Assembly: GCA_045587665.1 (NCBI GenBank)
Contig: JAZNCT010000010.1
Location: 1-17,658 of the forward strand
DNA: 17,658 bases
Source of the DNA: SIG710 sp045587665
Lineage (GTDB): Bacteria; Bacillota; Clostridia; Oscillospirales; CAG-272
Reading direction: 5' to 3'
Made by a program: the position numbers and the translations under genes. The notes beneath the pieces are model-generated. The model saw only the letters and a program-made list of their open reading frames with translations, was not told the origin of the DNA and ran no database searches. Positions 6,017 through 13,404 of this stretch are shown one piece after another. The stretch's first letter is position 1; every line of letters starts with the position of its first letter.

Positions 6017-8845
6017 TTATTTTGTGCCGAGCGAAACGTCCCAGCCGGCAATGAACTGTGCGATCAAAACTATATCTGCAGTATTAATTCTCCCGCTTAA
6101 ATTTACATCAGCCCTTGTGAAAAAATCATAACCAATGCTTACATCCCACTCGGCAATATACTGGGCAATGAGAACGATGTCTTTCGTATTTAGTTTTCCG
6201 TTTCCATCAGCGTCGCCGTAAATCAGATATGAAAAATCATTTTCAGATGCAATTCTGAGCTGAGCTTTTCCTTCTGATATGATCCATGTGTCAAAAAAAT
6301 CAAATCCGCTATAAGAGCTTTCAAGGTTCAAACCAAATTGCGACAATCGTTCACCAAAGCTTGATGTGACACTGCCATAGAAGTAACAGCTTTCTATAGC
6401 AGTTTGGGTAGAGCATCGGCCGACAATTCCGTCGCCTGAATCTGAAATATTCTCAATAAATGCAACTGCGCTTGAAAGAGAAGAACCTGCAAAGCTTCCG
6501 CAGATACCACCGCATATTTCGCCAAGCAAATTGCCTGCAGCAGAAATGTTTGAAATAAAAACATTATCTCCGCTAATCATTCCAAAGGCAAGGCCTGCAT
6601 ATTGTGAGCCGTTTACTGTGCCTGAGATCATGCAAGAATCCACAGTTGAAACATTACCGCTGACGCAAATGATTTCTCCGGCAATTATGCCTGCTATATC
6701 GCCCCTTATATCGGCGTTTTCGATAATCAGATTTTTAATTGTTGAACCGTCTACAAAACCAAACAATCCTGCGGCATCGTTTGAATAGACACACAGCCCC
6801 TCGATTTTGTAGCCTTTTCCGTCAAGGCTGCCGCAAAATGGATTTTCACTATTTCCTATAGGGGTGAAATATTTTTTGTTATCTCCTGCCGATAAAACAA
6901 TATTTTGTGTCAGAACAAAATATTTTCCGTTAGAGTTGCCTGCCGCCGTGTATTCCGAAAGATATGCAAGCTCCTCGGGTGAGGAGATTTCAAATGGGAA
7001 TTCACAGCTGCCGTTGCCCTGTGCAAATCCGCTTGAGCTTTTTCCGCTCCAAAGAAGGTCTTTTTTTATAAACATCGGAAATAGGTCTGTGTCCATAGTG
7101 ATATTATCTTCGCTTTGAGACCAGTGAGAAAAAGCATAGCCGAACTGTCTGTCAGGTGATTTGGTTGGGAGCACACCATAAAAAACAGCTTGTCCGCCGT
7201 ATTCAACCTCACATTCAAATATCAGCTCTCTTTCATTCGAAAAATATCTGACCTTATATTTATTTTTGGTGCCGTCATAGATAGCAGTGTAAACCGTGTC
7301 CTCGGTTAGTGGCAGAATCTCCTTATCCCAACCGATAAAGGTGTATGTATATTTGTCATCGGAAGGGCGAGTTGGCTTTTTGCCGATAAATTTAGGCAGT
7401 CTGCCTTCTCTGAGCGTTTGACTGTAAAGAAGTGTGCCGTCAAAATTTTTAAAAAAGGCCGTATACGTTTGAGCGAATCCTGAAACAAAATAGCTGACAT
7501 CGCTTTCAGCATATTCACCGTTTATCACTGCATAGACAGCAAAGTAATAAGTAGTCATAGGATCGAGCTCATCAGAATAGGAGAGGGTAGAGGCATTAAA
7601 TGAAATGACGGGAACTGAGGTTCCTTCGCTTGAAACCTTAATCCTTTTAAATTCAGAAGTATTTTTACCGATGAGAAAACCGTACTCGCTTACATTTTGC
7701 AAACGATAGTTATAAACTGTGCCAAAGAGGCGTGCTTGTGCATCGGTGATGTCAGCAGTTCTGAGGCCGCCAAGCAGATAAGGCGTATCCTCCGATGCTG
7801 TGTAGCCGCCATATGTATCAAGCATCATAAGTGCTTCCGAAAGCTCATTTATATTAAGTCTTCTGAAAACCGAAAGTTGAACCGAGGAAGAATTTTTGCT
7901 ATAATATTTCATATACTTTCCGGCAATGCCGTATTCCTCTGCGGTGGCACCTGTCATGGGATTTGTACCGGTATCTGAAACAGCACCGCTTTCAGCATAG
8001 ATAGCCCGTATGAGAATATCTTCGGATTGAAGGGAAAAACCGCCGATAGAGTCAAAGGCTCGTGTGATAACATTGTATGAACCGCCAACACCGTGCTGAA
8101 CAGAGCGTGACCAAAAAACATTTTTCAGTGCAATTCCATACATATCAATGTCAAAATTTTTTACGTTTGATTCTATTCGGTGGACAATGGCATCATAATA
8201 TTTTTCTTTGACATATGAGTGCTGAATTGTGTGAAAAAGCTCTCTGTCCTCGGAGGCAATAGCCTTCCAGCAGGCTTTGAAATTGTCTCCGTATGTATTT
8301 GAATCTGCAGAATATGCTTCGAGAAGCCTGTTTCCTATCGTGGCATATTCTTCCTTTGAGGCACACCAATTGGAAAAGGCATAAGGAACCCCGGCATTGC
8401 CTGCAAATTGATATGCGCCAAAGGAAACGCCACCTGCATCGCCTTTTCCTGAGGAGATAGCACCGGGATTTCCGTTTGACTCATATTTTGCCGAGAGGCT
8501 GCCAAGGAGCAGACCTTCATCCTGCATGCTGCTTAAAAAGCGCAGCTCATCTTTTAAAACTGTTTCATCATCCGAGACAAGAGAATATGAAGTTATATTT
8601 CCCATGTCATCAAACGAGAGCAGATCAGAGCCGCTCAGCATTATTTTTGAGCTGTTTTCTCTGAACAGAGCAGTTTTACCCGAAAGAATTGTCATAGGTG
8701 CTCTGTATATATCACCCTCTTCAATGTAATAGCAGTAGCCCCCATAACAAACGGTTTCATCTGCTGAAATATCTGAATAAGAAAAACCGCAGAGGAAGAT
8801 AAATAAAATAGAGATAAGTGAAGCAAGCATCAAAGATCTTTTCAT
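6017..8845 (-). CDS. Secreted multidomain muramidase-like protein with InlB repeats, GLUG beta-helix and dockerin
   Basis: This exported protein has 942 residues. The start at 8845 is preferred over the TTG at 8863 because GAGGAGG (8852-8858) is then correctly spaced. The signal peptide is 1 to about 24. Residues about 113-290 contain the signature SAKYESNG...GKGDAGGVSFGAYQF. This resembles the lysozyme/chitosanase-like muramidase domain of VgrG-3 and of phage proteins, with E122 and D136 as the likely acidic pair. The domain family is recalled from memory and is moderately certain. Then come an FN3-like region (about 365-456), two InlB/Flg_new-type repeats (about 460-594), and a Gly-rich GLUG-type beta-helix (about 610-830; AGLFGFVDGSTIKNLIIENA). 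A type I dockerin (876-942) has both calcium loops close to consensus. The protein probably cuts peptidoglycan or a related glycan while docked on a cohesin-bearing scaffold. It is followed after 84 bp by the ligase-like gene. Confidence 0.8.
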   Translation of the reverse strand: MKRSLMLASLISILFIFLCGFSYSDISADETVCYGGYCYYIEEGDIYRAPMTILSGKTALFRENSSKIMLSGSDLLSFDDMGNITSYSLVSDDETVLKDELRFLSSMQDEGLLLGSLSAKYESNGNPGAISSGKGDAGGVSFGAYQFAGNAGVPYAFSNWCASKEEYATIGNRLLEAYSADSNTYGDNFKACWKAIASEDRELFHTIQHSYVKEKYYDAIVHRIESNVKNFDIDMYGIALKNVFWSRSVQHGVGGSYNVITRAFDSIGGFSLQSEDILIRAIYAESGAVSDTGTNPMTGATAEEYGIAGKYMKYYSKNSSSVQLSVFRRLNINELSEALMMLDTYGGYTASEDTPYLLGGLRTADITDAQARLFGTVYNYRLQNVSEYGFLIGKNTSEFKRIKVSSEGTSVPVISFNASTLSYSDELDPMTTYYFAVYAVINGEYAESDVSYFVSGFAQTYTAFFKNFDGTLLYSQTLREGRLPKFIGKKPTRPSDDKYTYTFIGWDKEILPLTEDTVYTAIYDGTKNKYKVRYFSNERELIFECEVEYGGQAVFYGVLPTKSPDRQFGYAFSHWSQSEDNITMDTDLFPMFIKKDLLWSGKSSSGFAQGNGSCEFPFEISSPEELAYLSEYTAAGNSNGKYFVLTQNIVLSAGDNKKYFTPIGNSENPFCGSLDGKGYKIEGLCVYSNDAAGLFGFVDGSTIKNLIIENADIRGDIAGIIAGEIICVSGNVSTVDSCMISGTVNGSQYAGLAFGMISGDNVFISNISAAGNLLGEICGGICGSFAGSSLSSAVAFIENISDSGDGIVGRCSTQTAIESCYFYGSVTSSFGERLSQFGLNLESSYSGFDFFDTWIISEGKAQLRIASENDFSYLIYGDADGNGKLNTKDIVLIAQYIAEWDVSIGYDFFTRADVNLSGRINTADIVLIAQFIAGWDVSLGTK

Positions 8846-8882
8846 ATTCATCCTCCTCTGCAAAAAATTTACTTCCTTCTAT

Positions 8883-8911
8883 ATTTTACAATAAAAACTA
8901 TAAATTTTCAA
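8883..8911 (-). promoter_or_regulatory. Promoter of the muramidase-dockerin gene
   Basis: On the - strand, -35 TTGAAA (8906-8911), a 17-base spacer and -10 TAAAAT (8883-8888) each match the sigma-A consensus at five of six positions. They lie about 40 bases upstream of the start codon. The -35 sits between the arms of an inverted repeat at 8897-8926. Confidence 0.65.
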
Positions 8912-8926
8912 TAGGAATTTTATAGT
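8897..8926. repeat. Inverted repeat around the -35 of the muramidase-dockerin gene
   Basis: ACTATAAA (8897-8904) and TTTATAGT (8919-8926) are perfect 8-bp arms separated by 14 bases, and the -35 hexamer lies in the spacer. The placement suits a repressor site, but the repeat is AT-only apart from one base per arm, so chance is possible. Confidence 0.4.
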
Positions 8927-8964
8927 AAAAGCCAATAAAATTATATTTTAAAGTCTTTTTTATT

Positions 8965-11037
8965 TTACAATAGCAGATTTAAAATAAGGCAAAGCGAAAT
9001 TCCGATTAAACTTGGAAGCGCAAAAGCAATGAGAGTGTAAAAAAAACTGCCTGTTTCCTTTTTTATGCTCATCAGTGTTGTTGAACAAGGCCAGTGGAAA
9101 AGCGTAAAAATTATCATTGAAATCGCAGTTTTAAGCGTCCAGCCGTTTTCGATAAAAATCGTTTTGAGCAAACTTTGGTCTGAAATATCAATAAGTGTTC
9201 CTGATGATAGATATATCATAATTATTATTGGGATGACTATCTCGTTAGCCGGCAATCCAAGGATAAATGCAAGTATAATTGCGCCGTCCATACCGAGAAG
9301 CCTGCCAAATGGATCCAGAAAAGAGGCGCAGTGAGAAAGCAGAGAACTGCCTCCAAAGGAAATATTGGCAAGAAGCCATATAACAAGTCCGGCAGGAGCA
9401 GCAAAGGCTATAGCTCTTCCAAGCACGAAAAGAGTCCTGTCAAAAACCGATCTGATTATGACCCTGCCTACATCCGGGCGTCGGTATGGCGGCAGTTCAA
9501 GAGCAAAAGACGAAGGTTCACCGCGAAAAATCGTTGAAGATAGCAGCTTTGTTGCGGCAAAGGTCACAAGAATTCCCAAAAGAACTGCGGCTGTTAATAA
9601 AAGGGAAGCCACAATTGAAGAAAAAAACCCCGAGCCAAATGCGATAAACATAGTTATGATGGCAATGATAGTTGGAAATCGACCGTTGCAGGGCACAAAG
9701 CTGTTGGTTAAAACGGCAAGGAGACGTTCTCTCTTAGAGTCAATTATTCTGCATCCTACCACACCTGCGGCGTTACAGCCAAATCCCATACACATAGTGA
9801 GTGCCTGTTTTCCGCAAGCCCCTGAGCACTTAAAGGGACGGTCAAGATTATATGCGATTCTCGGCAGATATCCGGAGTCTTCAAGTAGAGTGAAGAAGGG
9901 GAAGAATATTGCCATTGGCGGCAGCATGACCGAAACGACCCAAGCAAGAACTCGGTAGACCCCATGAGCAAGTGCATTTGTTATAAATGAAGGTGTTCCT
10001 ATGATAATCAGAAGTGCTTCAAGCTTGCCTTCAAGCATAAAAAGAAAAGATGAGAGAATACTGCTGGGATAATTTGCTCCGAATATTGTTATCCAGAATA
10101 CAACAGCCAAGAATAGAAGCATTATGGGGAAAGCCCAAGTTCTTCCCGTAAGAATCCTGTCGATTGTTCTGTCTTTTTTGTTATATTCTTCTTTTTCCAA
10201 GGTAACTGCATCCTTGCACAGCTTTTCTGCGGTTTTTACAAATGCAGAGACCACAATGCTATCAAATTGACTACCTTCGATCCCCTCAGTTTTAATAGCT
10301 TCAACCGAATCTCTCAGCTGTTCTTCTGAATAGCTGATATCATTCTTTATTTTCTCAATAAAATCACTGTCATTTTTCAGTAACTTCAAGGCGATAAATC
10401 TGCCTTGAAGCATACTTTTGTTTTCTTTGAATGATGCTGCTAAGCTGTTTATCTCTTTTTCTAAAGCATCGGGATATTCAATCTCATAAAAAGAAGTTTT
10501 TTTATTTTCACAAAGCTTGTCAAGCGCCGAAAGAAGGGCTTTTACAGATGATTTTTTTTTGCCAACCGTTTTTATTATTGGAACGCAGAGTTTTTCTTCG
10601 AGCATATCGGTGTTTATTTTTATGCCTTTTCTCTCTGCTTCGTCCATAAGATTGATACATATGAGCAAAGGTATCCCTGTTTCATTTATCTGTAAGGCTA
10701 AATTAAGATTTCTTTCAAGGCATGTTGCGTCGCACACGATTATAGCCGCATCGGGTTTTTCAAAGCATACAAAATCTCTTGCTATCTCCTCCTCGGGCGA
10801 ATGAGCCATGAGAGAATATGTTCCGGGCAGGTCAACGAGCTTATATAGATATTTTTCGCTTTTACAGTAACCGTCGGCACTTGAAACGGTCTTTCCGGGC
10901 CAGTTTCCTGTGTGTTGATTCATACCGGTCAAGGCATTAAAAATCGTACTTTTTCCAACATTTGGGTTTCCCAAAAGGGCAATTTTAAAATCGTATTCAT
11001 TTATATATCTATCCGAAGTTGAAAAAAACCGTCTCAT
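8965..11037 (-). CDS. feoB: Ferrous iron transporter FeoB
   Basis: FeoB is the inner-membrane ferrous iron permease with a cytoplasmic GTP-binding domain. The start at 11037 gives 690 residues and is preferred over an in-frame ATG 57 bases upstream, which would overlap feoA. GGAG at the end of feoA is well spaced for 11037. G-protein motifs are clear: G1 GNPNVGKST (23-31), G2 Thr50, G3 DLPG (69-72) and G4 NLMD (129-132). A helical insert domain follows to about residue 300. The membrane domain begins at about 325 and contains both gate regions, including CMGFGCNAAGVVGCR and SFVPCNGRFPT, plus GLPANEIVIP near the end. The protein is full length without a fused FeoC or FeoA domain. It follows feoA with one base between stop and start, so the two are translationally coupled. 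The cysteine-rich segment within the gate region is normal for the family. Confidence 0.96.
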   Translation of the reverse strand: MRRFFSTSDRYINEYDFKIALLGNPNVGKSTIFNALTGMNQHTGNWPGKTVSSADGYCKSEKYLYKLVDLPGTYSLMAHSPEEEIARDFVCFEKPDAAIIVCDATCLERNLNLALQINETGIPLLICINLMDEAERKGIKINTDMLEEKLCVPIIKTVGKKKSSVKALLSALDKLCENKKTSFYEIEYPDALEKEINSLAASFKENKSMLQGRFIALKLLKNDSDFIEKIKNDISYSEEQLRDSVEAIKTEGIEGSQFDSIVVSAFVKTAEKLCKDAVTLEKEEYNKKDRTIDRILTGRTWAFPIMLLFLAVVFWITIFGANYPSSILSSFLFMLEGKLEALLIIIGTPSFITNALAHGVYRVLAWVVSVMLPPMAIFFPFFTLLEDSGYLPRIAYNLDRPFKCSGACGKQALTMCMGFGCNAAGVVGCRIIDSKRERLLAVLTNSFVPCNGRFPTIIAIITMFIAFGSGFFSSIVASLLLTAAVLLGILVTFAATKLLSSTIFRGEPSSFALELPPYRRPDVGRVIIRSVFDRTLFVLGRAIAFAAPAGLVIWLLANISFGGSSLLSHCASFLDPFGRLLGMDGAIILAFILGLPANEIVIPIIIMIYLSSGTLIDISDQSLLKTIFIENGWTLKTAISMIIFTLFHWPCSTTLMSIKKETGSFFYTLIAFALPSLIGISLCLILNLLL

Positions 11038-11038
11038 T

Positions 11039-11284
11039 TTATTTCTCCAAGCTATACACAGTGATGAGAGCTGCATCTTCGTTTCTGAGTGCAATAACAG
11101 CCCCTCTTATCAGATAGGCGGAAATCCCGCCTGCGGGGCTTATGCCAACACATTCAACCTCGGTATTTTCAATCAGACCTATATCGAGCAATCTGCGAAG
11201 CATATTCCCGACAGCACCGTGGGAGTGCACATAAGCCTTTTTGCCGGGAGACAGCTTTGAAAGATCAAAATAACATTTATTCAT
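11039..11284 (-). CDS. feoA: Ferrous iron transport protein FeoA
   Basis: This is an 81-residue cytosolic SH3-like protein that works with FeoB in ferrous iron uptake, probably by acting on its GTPase domain. The family pattern is visible: an N-terminal hydrophilic segment, LLDIGLIENTEVECVG (first two strands and turn), GGISAYLIRGAVIALR and a final strand ending in ITVYSLEK. The length is typical. GAGGATG directly upstream of 11284 supports the start. It opens the feoAB pair. Two short palindromes and a candidate promoter lie in the 60 bases upstream, suggesting metal-dependent control, though no recognisable Fur or DtxR consensus is present. Confidence 0.93.
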   Translation of the reverse strand: MNKCYFDLSKLSPGKKAYVHSHGAVGNMLRRLLDIGLIENTEVECVGISPAGGISAYLIRGAVIALRNEDAALITVYSLEK

Positions 11285-11305
11285 AAAGCATCCTCGCCAT
11301 AAAAA

Positions 11306-11346
11306 TTATTCAATAACAGAATATTCTTTTTTATGATAAATGTTAA
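11306..11346 (-). promoter_or_regulatory. Candidate feoAB promoter and operator palindromes
   Basis: On the - strand, -35 TTAACA (11341-11346), 17 bases and a weak -10 TATTCT (11318-11323) are present. The -10 overlaps a perfect palindrome, GAATATTC (11319-11326). A second one, TTATT-N-AATAA (11306-11316), lies just downstream. The arrangement suits an iron-responsive repressor, but neither palindrome matches a consensus I can name. Confidence 0.35.
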
Positions 11347-11380
11347 AAGCGGCCACTTCAAACTACTGAAGCGGCCGCTT
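11347..11380 (-). terminator. Terminator of the htpG-pgcA operon
   Basis: A 14-bp stem (11347-11360 with 11367-11380, one G.U pair in the - strand transcript) and a six-base loop begin four bases after the pgcA stop and are followed by TTTTAACATTT on the - strand. The T-run is short, but the stem is very stable (GCGGCC core). It also marks the boundary with feoAB. Confidence 0.75.
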
Positions 11381-11383
11381 AAT

Positions 11384-13102
11384 TTATAGAAGACTGTTAA
11401 CAGAATTTTTATAATTATTTATCTTATTCACACATTCATCTTTGCTGTTTCCGGAAACAAGAAAATAAAATTTCACCTTTGGTTCAGTTCCGGAGGGACG
11501 AACAATGATGACATCGCCACATTCAAGCCCGAAATAGAGCACATCTGCTTTGGGAAGATTTGTTGATGAAAGCGCTCCGCTTGACATTTCTTTGAAAGTA
11601 CCTGCAAGATAATCACCAAAAACAGTTACCCTCATTTCGCCAAATAAGCTTGGCGGATCAGAGCGGAGAGAGGACATAAGCTTTTGCATTTTTTCGGGGC
11701 CGTCAACGCCCTCCATGTTCACTTCAAGATTTTGCTCGGCGGAAAAACCATAACGCTTATAAAGCTCTTCAAGGGCATCAAAAAGTGTCATATTCTTTGA
11801 TTTATAATAAGCTGTCATTTCTGCAATCAGCATTGAGGCAACAACAGCATCCTTGTCTCTTGCGTATGTGCCCTTCAGATAACCGTAGCTTTCCTCAAAG
11901 CCAAAGAGAAAATCTCCGTGACCTTCTTTTTCATAATTCTTTATAACCTCACCGATAAATTTAAAGCCTGTGAGAACATTGTGCATCTTAACGCCGTGAG
12001 CGCAGCAGATCTTTGACGCAAGCTCTGTTGACACAATACTCTTAACAACATAAGGCTCAGGAGGCATAGAGCCTGTTTCCTCATATGCCGTGAGAATATA
12101 GTCGATAAGAAGAGCGCCCATCTGATTTCCGCTTATTGTCATAAAATCGCCTTGCTTTGTTCTTGTAACCACGCCAACTCTGTCAGCATCGGGGTCGGTT
12201 GCTATAACAAGATCGCTTCCAACATTCTCAGCAATTTTGATACCGAGAGCGAAAACATCAGAAAACTCGGGATTAGGTTTTTTTACTGTTGGGAAATCGC
12301 CGCTAAGTATCATCTGCTCAGGAACTGTAAAGAGATGCTTTATCCCAACTCTTCTCAGTATTTCGGGAACCATTTTATATCCTGTTCCGTGGAGAGGAGT
12401 ATATACTATCTTAAGTTCATCGGCCACTTTTTTTATAGCATCCTTGTTTACTATCTGTTTTTCAACACAGCTTAGATATTTTTCGTCAATATCAGCACCT
12501 ATTATCTTAATCAGTCCCTCAGCAACTGCATCATCAAAATCGGTAGTTTTAACATCATTAAAAATATCAACCTTTGCGATCTCTTTTGAAACCGTTTCAG
12601 CGTGCTCGGGCGGGAGCTGTGCACCGTCCTCCCAGTAGGCCTTATAGCCGTTATATTCTTTTGGATTGTGAGAGGCTGTTATATTTATTCCGGCAACACA
12701 GCCAAGCTCCCTGATAGCAAAAGAAAGCTCCGGAGTGGGCCGTATACCGTCAAAAATATAAGTCTTTATATTGTTTGCCGCAAGAACACTTGCAGCAACC
12801 TTTGCGAAAAGCTCAGAATTATTCCTGCTGTCGCAGGCAATAACAGCCCCGTCTTTTTCTCTTCCTTCTTTGATAATGAGTGCAGAAAGGCCCTGAGTTG
12901 CGTGGGCAACGGTATGAACGTTCATTGCATTCATTCCCACCTTCATGGTTCCTCTCAGTCCTGCTGTGCCAAAGGAAAGATAGGAGCCGAAGCGGCTTTT
13001 TATCTCCTTTTCATCGTCTGAAATAGCATTGAGCTCTGCTTTTTCAGCATCACTGAGTTTCTGAGATTCTCTCCAAAGCTTATAATTTTCAAAATAATTC
13101 AT
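11384..13102 (-). CDS. pgcA: Phosphoglucomutase/phosphomannomutase family protein (PgcA type)
   Basis: This 572-residue cytosolic alpha-phosphohexomutase interconverts glucose 1-phosphate and glucose 6-phosphate, possibly also mannose phosphates, through a phosphoserine. It thereby feeds nucleotide sugars for envelope glycans. All four domain signatures are intact: active-site TASHNP at 142-147 with Ser144 as the phosphorylated residue, metal-binding DPDADR at 303-308, sugar-binding GFEESYG at 401-407 and phosphate-binding RPSGTEPK at 535-542. The length and the N-terminal FGTAGLRG (44-51) match Bacillus PgcA rather than the shorter GlmM. Its ATG overlaps the stop of the upstream TSCPD gene (ATGA), and GGAG precedes it, so it is the last gene of the operon. 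Exact substrate preference cannot be read from the sequence. Confidence 0.93.
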   Translation of the reverse strand: MNYFENYKLWRESQKLSDAEKAELNAISDDEKEIKSRFGSYLSFGTAGLRGTMKVGMNAMNVHTVAHATQGLSALIIKEGREKDGAVIACDSRNNSELFAKVAASVLAANNIKTYIFDGIRPTPELSFAIRELGCVAGINITASHNPKEYNGYKAYWEDGAQLPPEHAETVSKEIAKVDIFNDVKTTDFDDAVAEGLIKIIGADIDEKYLSCVEKQIVNKDAIKKVADELKIVYTPLHGTGYKMVPEILRRVGIKHLFTVPEQMILSGDFPTVKKPNPEFSDVFALGIKIAENVGSDLVIATDPDADRVGVVTRTKQGDFMTISGNQMGALLIDYILTAYEETGSMPPEPYVVKSIVSTELASKICCAHGVKMHNVLTGFKFIGEVIKNYEKEGHGDFLFGFEESYGYLKGTYARDKDAVVASMLIAEMTAYYKSKNMTLFDALEELYKRYGFSAEQNLEVNMEGVDGPEKMQKLMSSLRSDPPSLFGEMRVTVFGDYLAGTFKEMSSGALSSTNLPKADVLYFGLECGDVIIVRPSGTEPKVKFYFLVSGNSKDECVNKINNYKNSVNSLL

Positions 13103-13365
13103 GCTTTCTCCTTCTCGTTTTTATATTTTTTCAGTGCAGTTGCAAGCTGATCGGGGCAGGAGGTGGATTTAAAACCGCAGAGTATGCCCGACAGACGTTT
13201 TATAGCCTCGTCTACCTTCATTCCGCAAACAAGAGCCGCAACGCCCTGTGTGTTTCCTGAACAGCCACCGGTGAATTTTGCATTTGTGATTATATCATCT
13301 TCAATTTCGAGCTCAATTAGTCTTGAGCAAACCCCGTTTGGAGTATAAGTAAAACGGTCTGTCAT
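13099..13365 (-). CDS. Small TSCPD-domain protein (TIGR03905-like)
   Basis: This is an 88-residue protein of unknown function. It contains the motif TSCPDQLA at 68-75, which defines the TSCPD domain also seen near the C-terminus of some ribonucleotide reductases. It has the overall pattern of the small stand-alone TIGR03905 family: VCSRLIELEI, then FTGGCSGNTQGVAALV, then GILCGFKSTSCPDQLA. Five cysteines (13, 35, 47, 63, 70) sit at positions that could bind a metal such as zinc; this is inference. AAAGGA lies upstream of the start. It is 39 bp downstream of the prephenate-dehydratase-like gene and overlaps pgcA by four bases, so it is an internal member of the operon. Confidence 0.85.
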   Translation of the reverse strand: MTDRFTYTPNGVCSRLIELEIEDDIITNAKFTGGCSGNTQGVAALVCGMKVDEAIKRLSGILCGFKSTSCPDQLATALKKYKNEKEKA

Positions 13366-13404
13366 TTTAAAATCCTTTCTAATTCTACAATGAATTCATA
13401 AAAA

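Noticed and set aside
8915..8956. Terminator for feoB in the spacer after its stop
   Set aside because: Only weak A/T-only pairing was found (ATTTTAT with ATAAAAT), without a GC stem, so I do not call a terminator there.
9365..9958. Long open frame (197 codons) on the + strand
   Set aside because: It lies entirely antisense within feoB, whose frame has unmistakable family motifs, and its translation shows no recognisable domain or ribosome binding site.
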